Origin: Lujinxingiaceae bacterium
GTDB taxonomy: Bacteria; Myxococcota_A; Bradymonadia; Bradymonadales; Bradymonadaceae
Length of the DNA: 40,169 nucleotides
Direction: 5' to 3'
Assembly (NCBI GenBank): GCA_013697635.1
Contig: JACCWM010000064.1
Span: 1 to 40,169 of the forward strand
Within the stretch, counting starts at the first letter, position 1; each line of letters opens with the position of its first letter. Under the pieces are notes generated by a model, which was not told the DNA's origin, made no database searches, and worked only from the letters and a program-made list of their open reading frames with translations. The position numbers were made by a program, and so were the translations under genes. Positions 1 to 7,228 of this stretch are shown here, in pieces.

Positions 1-24
1 GCCTGGGGGCTTGTTCCCCCAGGC
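1..24. terminator. Hairpin at window edge, possible terminator of an upstream gene
   Basis: A perfect 9-bp inverted repeat (GCCTGGGGG / CCCCCAGGC) with a 6-nt loop opens the window. No T-tract follows on the plus strand, so it is either a weak terminator or another structured element. The gene it would serve lies outside the window. Confidence 0.4.
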
Positions 25-183
25 GGACCTTCGCCTCCCCTACATGCCTTTACAACTGAGCGCTGGCTTATCGTCGACAATAGGCGTAACCCTGCGCCTT
101 GGGTTATTGATCCTGGTCCAATGGCACCCAGATTCATCCTGTTGGAGATTCGACGAATACCACACTGTATTTGGAGACAAGCT

Positions 184-444
184 ATGACCTACTACAAAGA
201 GATCGACGGTCAGAAGTACGATCGTGAAATCCTCGAGCTCGCTGACAAGCTGATTGAGGGCCAGGGCGACGGACGCCTCTCCAAGGCCGACGCCGACTCG
301 CTGCTTGGGGCCGTCAAGGATGGCAACACATATACCGATATCGAGAAGGCGACGGTCAAGTACGTGCGCAAGAACTACAAGTGGACCGACGCGGCCGACG
401 AGTATTTCCGCACGGAGATTCGCAGCTGGGCCGCGACCAAGTAA
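184..444 (+). CDS. Small hypothetical protein with an EF-hand-like loop (86 aa)
   Basis: This is a soluble 86-residue protein with no signal peptide or membrane segment. ATG 184 is preferred over an upstream ATG at 121 because GGAG lies just before it (GGAGACAAGCT-ATG) and the extra 21 residues look non-coding. Residues 25-36 (EGQGDGRLSKAD) resemble a calcium-binding EF-hand loop: acidic at positions 1, 5 and 12, Gly at 6, Leu at 8. Position 3 is Gln, so the loop is degenerate. The rest is predicted helical, with a Lys/Tyr/Trp-rich C-terminal half (KYVRKNYKWTDAADEYFR). I recognise no named family. It is a single gene facing the convergent beta-helix gene, with a shared hairpin between them. 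Calcium binding is only an inference from the loop pattern. Confidence 0.75.
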   Translation: MTYYKEIDGQKYDREILELADKLIEGQGDGRLSKADADSLLGAVKDGNTYTDIEKATVKYVRKNYKWTDAADEYFRTEIRSWAATK

Positions 445-467
445 GACACCTGGCTTCGTGTAGAATT

Positions 468-508
468 CGACGGCTCAGCCTGCCAAATATTGGGGGACTG
501 AGCCGTCG
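468..508. terminator. Bidirectional terminator-like hairpin between convergent genes
   Basis: CGACGGCTCAG at 468-478 is exactly complementary to CTGAGCCGTCG at 498-508, an 11-bp perfect stem with a 19-nt centre that can pair further. It lies between the stop of the small plus-strand gene (444) and the stop of the minus-strand beta-helix gene (522), as expected for a shared terminator. There is no long T-run on either side. Confidence 0.6.
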
Positions 509-521
509 TTGCGTTTGGTCG

Positions 522-2729
522 CTAGCTCAGGAGCATCTTGACCGGTAGTTTCTCGCGCGAGGTGACGCGCGGGTTGCCGGCCCAGGTGATCCAGACGTCG
601 TGGACATCGCGCCCGTCGGGCAGGGCGCTGCGGTTGTTCCAGATCGTCTCGGGCTTCTCCAGCTCGACATCGAGCGAGAAGGTCGAGTAGGCGTCGCTGT
701 TGCCGGCGCGAAGCCCGGCGCCCAGGCCGTGGGCGCGGTTGTACTGGATGGTGACATCGGCAAGCGAGAGGGTGAAGGGCAGGGAGAAGTCGGCGGCGCT
801 GACGAGCTGTTCGACGTCGGTGTCGCGGCTGGTGACGCAGTAGATCGCGCCGCCTTCGCCAAGCTCGGCGCTGTTGCGCTGCAGGATGCATCCCTCGGTG
901 AGGCGGATCGAGGCGTTGATCGCCCCGATTGCCCCGCCGTTGCCCTGGGCACGGTTGTTTTGCAGGGTGAGCGTTCGGCCTTGCAGGGAGGCGCCCTTGT
1001 GACAAAAGATCGCCGCGCCGACGCTCTCGGGATCGGTGCAGCGGTTGGCCTCGAAGTCGCCCTCTTCGAACTGCGCGGCGCTCAGGCCGATGAGCGCGAT
1101 CGCGCCGCCGAAATGCTTGGCCAGACAGCCCTTGAAGTTTGCGCCGTGCGACTTGATCACGCTCTGGGCGTCCGCCCAGCCGATCGCCAAGATCGCGCCG
1201 CCGGCCAGCGCGCGGTTCTCGACGAAGGCCTCTTGATCGCCGCTTTGCAAGACCACGCGGCTGGCCAGCGCGACGACCGCGCCGCCGCCCACACTTGCGT
1301 CGTTGCCCTCAAAGCGGCTGTCGATCACTTTGAGCAGCGAGCTCACCAGGGCCACGGCGCCGCCAAGCCCCTTGGATTGTTTCCACTCAGCGAGCTTGAG
1401 CTGCAAGAGCGGGCCTTCGGGTAGCTGGCGTGTCAGAGCGCGGTTTCGGCTCAAGGTACAGCCTTGGAGCAGCAGGGGGGATTTGAGATTTCGCGCCAGG
1501 ATTGCGCCGCCGATAGGCGCCGTATTGCTCTCGAAGACGCAGTCCTCCAGGCGCAGCGCGCTTCGCAGCACGTGCAGCGCGCCGCCGCCCTTGGCGCTGG
1601 TGTTGGCGCTGAGCCTGCAGCCCATCATGGTCGTCTGGCGACCGGGCAGATCCTCGCCACAGTCGGTGATCTCGATGCCGCCCTGAGAGAAGCCCTCGAC
1701 GGCGCAGTGCAACAAGACCAGCGCCATGCAGCCGGCTGCGCGGATTCCCAACTGCGCGACGCCTTCGCGGCCGACGATCTGGCAGCCAAAGAGGCCCTGC
1801 AGCCTGCCGGGCAAGAAGGTGATCGTGGCATCGCTGTTGGCCGGTGCCAGGATCGTGACGCGCTCAGGGTGGTCGATGTCGCTCTGGTCGGCAAGCCACG
1901 CCTCGCGCTGGCGCTTGTTGCCCTCGGCCGGCATGCGGTGGTTGACGAGCACGACGCGATCGGGGATCTGCAACGCCGTCTGGTAGACGCCGGGCATCAA
2001 GCGCACTTGAACGCGCTGGTCGGGCTTGAGACACAACTTTTGGGCCGCGAGCAAGGCGCGCTCGACGCTCTTGAAGGGATGCTCGGGGTTGTCGACGCGC
2101 TGATCGTCGTCGAGCGCATTTTGACTCTCTTCGTAGCTGAGATCGACGTAGAGGATCGGGCTGCGGGCCATGCCGGGTGGGCAATAAAAGCCGTCGAGCG
2201 TCGACTCGTGTTCAACCAGCGCGTCCGGCTCGCTCTCGGAGCGAACCACGCGGGCTTGCACGAAGGCCATCAGCGAATCAGGGTCCTCTTCGACCTCCGA
2301 GCGCACGGCGCCGAGGTCGACCGGCGGGCCCAAATCGAGCTCTTCGTCGATATCGATCGCCACAACCGGATCTTTGGCCGAGGATCCGACCGGCGCCGCC
2401 ACGTCGTGAAAGGTCGGCGCGGTGCGATGCGTTGGGCGCGCGATGCGCGTGGGTGCCGGGGGGGGCGGCTTCTTTGCGCCCGAGAGCGTGCGCACGATCA
2501 CCGCGCCAATGAGCGCAACCGAGAAGGCCAGCCAGGCCAAGGTCGAGTCCATCGCCGGCTGGGACTTGCAAAGAGCAGCGCTGAACTGGGGCAAGGTCGT
2601 CGGATCCTGGCTCATTGCCCAGTCGCAATACAGCGCGGGCACCCAGGCCAAGAAAAAGGCGATGGCCGAGACGGCAAACAGCCCCGTGCTCAACATCCTG
2701 GCCTTTGTCTTGTCGATGCTCTTGGACAC
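522..2729 (-). CDS. Membrane-anchored right-handed beta-helix protein (735 aa)
   Basis: Two hydrophobic segments (about residues 13-33 and 63-80) form an N-terminal hairpin with a short loop carrying Cys35 and Cys54. A Pro/Lys/Arg-rich stretch (about 84-105) and an acidic stretch (about 122-155) follow. From about residue 190 to the end there is a long right-handed beta-helix, opening with a DUF1565-like signature (NPEHPFKSVERALLAAQ ... VRLMPGVYQ) and then many Gly/Asn-rich coils (GGAIL, GGAVV, NNRAQGNGGAIG). Basic residues before the first and after the second segment put both ends of the hairpin inside by the positive-inside rule, so the helix would face the cytoplasm. That is unusual for this fold. 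The GTG at 2729 has a weak ribosome site; ATG 2696 is an alternative. The gene follows the ABC permease on the same strand with a 43-bp gap, suggesting one operon. Function is unknown. Confidence 0.85.
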   Translation of the reverse strand: MSKSIDKTKARMLSTGLFAVSAIAFFLAWVPALYCDWAMSQDPTTLPQFSAALCKSQPAMDSTLAWLAFSVALIGAVIVRTLSGAKKPPPPAPTRIARPTHRTAPTFHDVAAPVGSSAKDPVVAIDIDEELDLGPPVDLGAVRSEVEEDPDSLMAFVQARVVRSESEPDALVEHESTLDGFYCPPGMARSPILYVDLSYEESQNALDDDQRVDNPEHPFKSVERALLAAQKLCLKPDQRVQVRLMPGVYQTALQIPDRVVLVNHRMPAEGNKRQREAWLADQSDIDHPERVTILAPANSDATITFLPGRLQGLFGCQIVGREGVAQLGIRAAGCMALVLLHCAVEGFSQGGIEITDCGEDLPGRQTTMMGCRLSANTSAKGGGALHVLRSALRLEDCVFESNTAPIGGAILARNLKSPLLLQGCTLSRNRALTRQLPEGPLLQLKLAEWKQSKGLGGAVALVSSLLKVIDSRFEGNDASVGGGAVVALASRVVLQSGDQEAFVENRALAGGAILAIGWADAQSVIKSHGANFKGCLAKHFGGAIALIGLSAAQFEEGDFEANRCTDPESVGAAIFCHKGASLQGRTLTLQNNRAQGNGGAIGAINASIRLTEGCILQRNSAELGEGGAIYCVTSRDTDVEQLVSAADFSLPFTLSLADVTIQYNRAHGLGAGLRAGNSDAYSTFSLDVELEKPETIWNNRSALPDGRDVHDVWITWAGNPRVTSREKLPVKMLLS

Positions 2730-2772
2730 GCCTAACGCCTTGTGAACGCCCGAAAAACCCGGGCCGACCCAA

Positions 2773-3567
2773 TCAGTACTTCTGCCACTTCAGGACAGGA
2801 TACGCAATGCCCACGAACAAGCACGAAAACAAGAGCAGCGGCAGCAAATAACCAAAGGCTGAGACGAACTCCGGCGAGGTTTTGGCGAACTCGGCCAGGC
2901 TCTCGTAGCCCCATCGCGAAGGCATCAACTTGTAGATGGTCTCGCTGACGCCCTTGAACTGATCTTTGCTGATCGCAAACTCGCTGAACAAGATCTGGGG
3001 CAAGATCACAAGCGGCACCATGCCCACCGCGTAGTCACTGCGCTTGACCAGGGCCGAGATCAACAGTCCCAGGCAGGTGCCACAGAGCACGGTGAACAAG
3101 AGCGCGATGATCAGCCATCCAATGGCCACCCTGACGTCGACCCAGCGATAGACGATCAGGCTGTAGAGCACGACCTGCACGATGCCGATCAGCGAGAGCA
3201 CGCGCACTTTGCTGTAGAGGTAGGCGCCCACGTCGAGGTTGACCATCTTCTCGCGCAAGAAGAGCGCGCGCTCTTTGACGATCTCGCGACAGGCGTTCAT
3301 GCAGCCAAGCCAGAGCACCGAGAGCACCATCACAAAATACAGGGCCGCGTTGGCGCGCGACACGTTGCCCCACACCATCACGGCCATTCCCGCGAGCAGG
3401 GGCGCCTGCAAAAGCAACAAGCCGGTGCTCTTCCAATCGGCCAGGATCGTCTCCAGATAGCGGTCCGACAAGACGCCGCCCTGGTACCAGTCGATAAAGC
3501 GCCCGCGCGCGGGCGGCACGTAGCCATCTTCTTGCTTGGGCGGATCGACGGCCGTGGGTTCGCTCAT
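2773..3567 (-). CDS. ABC-2 type (ABCG-like) transporter permease
   Basis: A 264-aa integral membrane protein with about six hydrophobic segments: LLLLQAPLLAGMAVMVWG, ALYFVMVLSVLWLG, VLSLIGIVQVVLYSLIV, AIGWLIIALLFTVLCG, AVGMVPLVILPQIL, and a C-terminal FGYLLPLLLFSCLFVGIAY. The sequence CREIVKERALFLREKMVNL after the second segment is the coupling region typical of ABCG/White-type permeases. Start ATG 3567 lies 2 bp after the ATPase stop (TGA-CC-ATG), so the two are translationally coupled and form one exporter. An upstream start at 3621 would overlap the ATPase gene and is not needed. The substrate is unknown. The following beta-helix gene may be a partner. Confidence 0.88.
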   Translation of the reverse strand: MSEPTAVDPPKQEDGYVPPARGRFIDWYQGGVLSDRYLETILADWKSTGLLLLQAPLLAGMAVMVWGNVSRANAALYFVMVLSVLWLGCMNACREIVKERALFLREKMVNLDVGAYLYSKVRVLSLIGIVQVVLYSLIVYRWVDVRVAIGWLIIALLFTVLCGTCLGLLISALVKRSDYAVGMVPLVILPQILFSEFAISKDQFKGVSETIYKLMPSRWGYESLAEFAKTSPEFVSAFGYLLPLLLFSCLFVGIAYPVLKWQKY

Positions 3568-3569
3568 GG

Positions 3570-4355
3570 TCACTTCAAATAGGTGGCGTACAGCGTGCTC
3601 TTGATGAACTCGCTGCGCCACTGTTCGGCGGGCTTTGCCTGCAAGCGCGCGTAAATATGGACATAATCATCGACCGTAAAGTAGGCCTTGAGCTCGTTGA
3701 CCGGACCAAAATACACGAGTCGGCCCTCGTACAACACACAGACGCGGTCGAGCAGATCGAGCGAGGTCATGATGTGCGTGGTCACGATGACGATGCTGGC
3801 GTCGTCCTGGGTGAGCTTGGCGAAGCTCTCGGTGAGCGAGCGCTCCAGCGCCGGGTCCAGGCCGCTGGTGGGCTCGTCGGCAAACAAGATCGTCGGCTCG
3901 CTGAGCAGCTCGACGCCGACGCTGACGCGCTTTCGCTGGCCGCCGGAGAGGCTCGAGACGCGCTGAGCGCGGCTCTTGGCAAGCCCGAGCTTGGTGATCA
4001 CGCGCTCCACGCGGGCGCGTCTGACCTCGGGTGCGATGTCGAAGAGGCGCAGCTCGGCGGTGTACTCGAGCACGCGCTCGACTCTCAGCGCCAGCGGAAC
4101 GATGTCGTCTTGAGGCACAAAGCCGATATTTCGCTTCAAGTTTTCGAAGTTCGCGTATAGATCTTGGCCCTGGTAGCTGACGTTGCCTGCGCCGGCAGGC
4201 CGAAAACCCGAAAGCGCGCCCAAGAGCGTCGATTTGCCGCAGCCGGATGGTCCCAAGATCCCGATCAGCTGGCCCGCGTTGGCGCGAAAATCGATGTTGT
4301 GCAGGATTGTTTTACCCCCGAGCTCCACACGAATTTTGCGACCGACCAGTGACAT
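3570..4355 (-). CDS. ABC transporter ATP-binding protein (ABCG-like)
   Basis: A 261-aa nucleotide-binding domain with Walker A GPSGCGKST (residues 35-43), Q-loop region (GFVPQDD), signature LSGGQRKRVSVG, Walker B ILFADEPTSGLD and the H-loop histidine in VTTHIM. The RKR after LSGGQ and the spacing are typical of ABCG/White-type ATPases. The start at 4355 is chosen because AGAGAGAT precedes it; starts further upstream (4376, 4421) would run into the divergent LuxE-like gene. It energises the permease encoded immediately downstream. In myxobacteria similar ATPases are often fused to FHA domains; none is present here. Confidence 0.9.
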   Translation of the reverse strand: MSLVGRKIRVELGGKTILHNIDFRANAGQLIGILGPSGCGKSTLLGALSGFRPAGAGNVSYQGQDLYANFENLKRNIGFVPQDDIVPLALRVERVLEYTAELRLFDIAPEVRRARVERVITKLGLAKSRAQRVSSLSGGQRKRVSVGVELLSEPTILFADEPTSGLDPALERSLTESFAKLTQDDASIVIVTTHIMTSLDLLDRVCVLYEGRLVYFGPVNELKAYFTVDDYVHIYARLQAKPAEQWRSEFIKSTLYATYLK

Positions 4356-4374
4356 ATCTCTCTCTTGACCAAGC

Positions 4375-5499
4375 ATGCTCATGGCCCGCGAATCCATCAC
4401 AACCCGCTTGATCGAGGCCATCGAGGGCTGGGATCCTCTGCACGGCCCGCTCGTCTGGTCCGACGAGCTCTTCGACGAACTGGCGCGCGCTGTGTTCGCC
4501 CATCAGTATAAGCATAACGCGGCCTATCGGGGCTACTGTGAATCGAGCGGCGTGCGCCCCGAGAGCCTGAACACCTGGCGCGATTTGCCGGCGGTGCCGA
4601 CCGACGCCTTCAAGTACGTGCGCTTGAGCGCGGCCGAGCAGCCCGTGCGCACCTTTCGCACCAGCGGAACCAGCGCTGACGCGCGCGGCGAGCACCATTT
4701 TGGCACGCTCGATGTGTACAAGGCCGCGCTGCATGGTCCGTTCGTGCGTTTTTGTCTGCCCGAGCAGCGCCCGATCCGTATGTTGGTGGTCGCACCCTCG
4801 CCGGACGATCTGGCGGACAGCAGCCTCTCGTTCATGTTGGGCGAGCTTGTCGCGCGCTGGGGTGACGCCGAGTCCGGCTATTTTTTTGGCCCTGGTCAAA
4901 GCGGCGCGTTCGAGCCCGACTTCGAGGGGCTGGGCCGCGCGCTCGATCGTGCTCAGGCAGACGACGTGGTGACCATGGTGCTGGGAACGGCCTTTGGTTT
5001 CATCGAGTTCTTCGATCACAACGCCGGGCGCTGGAGCCTGCCGGCCGGCTCACGCGTGATGGAGACGGGCGGCTTCAAGGGGCGCACCCGCGAACTCACG
5101 CGCGCCGAGCTCTACGGGCTCTTCGAGCAGCGTCTGGGCATCTCGACCGCGATGTGCGTAAGCGAGTACAGCATGACCGAGCTCTCGAGCCAGGCCTACA
5201 GTGACAACCTGGCCAGCGGCATCCAGGAGAACGTGCGCCTGAGGGTGCCGCCGTGGGCGCGCGTCGAGGTCGTCGATCCCGTCTCGCTTCGCCCTCTTAA
5301 GGGCGGCACACAGCGCGGCCTGATCCGCTGGATCGATCTGGCCAACGTCGACAGCGTCTGCGCCGTGCAGACCTCCGATATGGGAATTGTCGACGAGGAC
5401 GGCGGATTTTTGCTGCTCGGGCGCGCTGCCGAGGCCGAGTTGCGCGGTTGCAGCTTGACGATCGAGGAGATTATCGCGGCGAGCACAGATAAGCGCTAA
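4375..5499 (+). CDS. LuxE-like acyl-protein synthetase (374 aa)
   Basis: The protein resembles the LuxE/acyl-protein synthetase branch of adenylate-forming enzymes (PF04443). It has an AMP-binding P-loop-like motif FRTSGTSADARGEHHF (about residues 95-110), a central VLGTAFGFIEFFD segment, VMETGGFKGRTREL, SEYSMTELSSQAY (a counterpart of the adenylate-binding YGxTE-type motif) and a C-terminal LGRAAEAELRGCSL. LuxE activates fatty acids as acyl-AMP and passes them to a protein Cys. No luxC reductase or luxAB is present, so bioluminescence is not implied; an acyl-activation step for another pathway is more likely. ATG 4381 is an alternative start. Neither start has a clear ribosome site, and only about 19 bp separate it from the divergent ABC ATPase start. 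The MutS-like gene follows after 36 bp. Confidence 0.8.
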   Translation: MLMARESITTRLIEAIEGWDPLHGPLVWSDELFDELARAVFAHQYKHNAAYRGYCESSGVRPESLNTWRDLPAVPTDAFKYVRLSAAEQPVRTFRTSGTSADARGEHHFGTLDVYKAALHGPFVRFCLPEQRPIRMLVVAPSPDDLADSSLSFMLGELVARWGDAESGYFFGPGQSGAFEPDFEGLGRALDRAQADDVVTMVLGTAFGFIEFFDHNAGRWSLPAGSRVMETGGFKGRTRELTRAELYGLFEQRLGISTAMCVSEYSMTELSSQAYSDNLASGIQENVRLRVPPWARVEVVDPVSLRPLKGGTQRGLIRWIDLANVDSVCAVQTSDMGIVDEDGGFLLLGRAAEAELRGCSLTIEEIIAASTDKR

Positions 5500-5535
5500 G
5501 GTGATCGGGCAACCTTGAGCCGAGCAGGTGATTTG

Positions 5536-7137
5536 ATGACCACAACTTTTACAGACGAGTCGACGCAGGCGGTGCTTGGCACCGGCCAGCTGCTCGCGCG
5601 TCTCAAGCCCGACAGCGCGCGCGGCCAACTGAGCCTGCAGAGCATGCGAGCGTACCGCTGCGCCGACGAAGGCGCCTGGCGCACCGAGGTGGCCTTTTTG
5701 GATCAGGCGCAGGCCTGGGTTACGGCCGACGCCGAGCATCACAGCGCGCTTCGCACCACGCTGGCCGAGATTCCGCTCATGGAGCGCACGCTTCGAAAGC
5801 TCGAGGCCGGTGAGGTGTTGCGCGACGTGGAGTTCTTCGAGGTCAAGCGCTTCTTGTTTCACGCCGCGGCCGCGCTTCGCAAAGCCGATTTGCTGATTCA
5901 AGAGTGGTGCTGGCCGGCGCAGTGGGCGCCGCGCTGCGTGGACACGATGAGCGAGTTTCACCCCGAAGGCACGCTGACCTCGCGCTTTTATCTCTCCTCC
6001 GATCTCAGCCCATCGCTTGCCAGCCTTCGCCTTGAGGGGCGCCAGGCCGTGCGCGTGGTTCTGGCGATCGCGCGTGCGCTCGAGCGCGAGGTGATCGAGA
6101 GCTACGGCGGCAGCTTCGACATGGAAAGAAACTACCTGCCACCGGCGGCCACCGATGCATTCACCGGCTCACAGGCGCTTCGCAAGGAGGGCGATCGCTG
6201 GCGTCTGTTTACCCCTGAGCTTGCGGCGGCCGAGGAGCTTGCGCGCGCGGTGGCTCACTCGGTCGAGGTGGCCGAGGAGGCGCTTCGCCGCCGGCTCAGC
6301 GATTACCTGCGCTGGCAGCTCGGGTGGTTCGAAGAGATCGCTGCAGCGCTTGCCCAGCTCGACGTACGCCTGGCCAAGGTGCGCCTTCGCCAGGAGTTCG
6401 ATGGTTGCTGGGGAAGCTGGCAGACACGCCCCGGCCTCGACCTTCGCCGCGGCTGCGAGCCGCGACTCGAGCACACCCTGGCAAAGCGCGGCGAGCGCGT
6501 GCAGGCGGTCGATATTTTGTGCGACGAGCGGCCCACGATCATCGTTGGACCCAACATGGGCGGCAAGTCCTTGCTCTTGAAGCTCATCGGGCTTTGCCAG
6601 TGGTGCGCCCAACACGCGATGCCCGTTCCAGCCGCGCGCTTTGTGTTCTCTCCGGTCAATGCGATCATCTACGTCGGCAGCGAGGAGCCGCTGGCGGCCG
6701 AGGCCGCCGAAGGGCTCTCCTCGTTTGGCCGCGAGGTGCGCCGCCTGGTCGACTGGTGGCAAACCCCTGCCAACCCTCGGCTGTGGCTGCTCGACGAGCT
6801 CGGCCGCGGCACCCACCCCGACGAGGGCGCCTCGATCGCCTGCGAGGTGGTCCAACAGCTCGCCGCCAACGCCGATCGCGTCGTCGCCGCCACCCATTTT
6901 CCGACGCTGGCCGATCTGCCCAATGCTCGCCGCCTTCGCATCCGCGGCCTGGCCGAGGCCGTCGACTTCGAGCAGACCTTCGCGCGCGTCGGCGACGATC
7001 TGATCGCCATCGAAGCCGCCCTGCGCGGCCTGATGGACTACAACCCCGTAGCCGTCGAGGTCGCCGAGATCCCACGCGATGCTCGCCGCGTCGCGTTGGC
7101 GCTCGGGTTGAAGATCGCCGACAGCCTCAACGAATAG
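5536..7137 (+). CDS. MutS-like DNA-binding/ATPase-domain protein (533 aa)
   Basis: The C-terminal third is a clear MutS-family ATPase: Walker A GPNMGGKS at residues 338-345, Walker B LWLLDELGRGT around residue 416-426, and AATHFPTLADL as the H-loop. The N-terminal part is largely helical, like the MutS core and lever domains. The mismatch-recognition domain I (Phe-x-Glu), the connector and the Smr nuclease domain of MutS2 are all absent. At 533 residues it is much shorter than MutS (about 850) or MutS2 (about 780). Short MutS homologues include KamC-type enzyme reactivases, so a role other than mismatch repair is possible. ATG 5536 is chosen because AGGTG lies about 7 nt upstream; a TTG at 5515 is less likely. 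It probably forms an operon with the LuxE-like gene. Confidence 0.82.
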   Translation: MTTTFTDESTQAVLGTGQLLARLKPDSARGQLSLQSMRAYRCADEGAWRTEVAFLDQAQAWVTADAEHHSALRTTLAEIPLMERTLRKLEAGEVLRDVEFFEVKRFLFHAAAALRKADLLIQEWCWPAQWAPRCVDTMSEFHPEGTLTSRFYLSSDLSPSLASLRLEGRQAVRVVLAIARALEREVIESYGGSFDMERNYLPPAATDAFTGSQALRKEGDRWRLFTPELAAAEELARAVAHSVEVAEEALRRRLSDYLRWQLGWFEEIAAALAQLDVRLAKVRLRQEFDGCWGSWQTRPGLDLRRGCEPRLEHTLAKRGERVQAVDILCDERPTIIVGPNMGGKSLLLKLIGLCQWCAQHAMPVPAARFVFSPVNAIIYVGSEEPLAAEAAEGLSSFGREVRRLVDWWQTPANPRLWLLDELGRGTHPDEGASIACEVVQQLAANADRVVAATHFPTLADLPNARRLRIRGLAEAVDFEQTFARVGDDLIAIEAALRGLMDYNPVAVEVAEIPRDARRVALALGLKIADSLNE

Positions 7138-7228
7138 TCTTGCGAGCCTAAAGTAGTTTGGCCGTTTCTCGTGCCTATTCTTTTGCCCCTGGCAGTCGAA
7201 TATCACCCTTGAGACGCGGAGAACCCCA

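Noticed and set aside
4375-5499. Bioluminescence operon suggested by the LuxE-like gene
   Set aside because: No luxA, luxB, luxC or luxD is present, and LuxE-like enzymes occur in non-luminous bacteria.
5536-7137. Mismatch-repair MutS
   Set aside because: Domain I with the mismatch-binding Phe-x-Glu and the connector are missing; the protein is about 300 residues too short.
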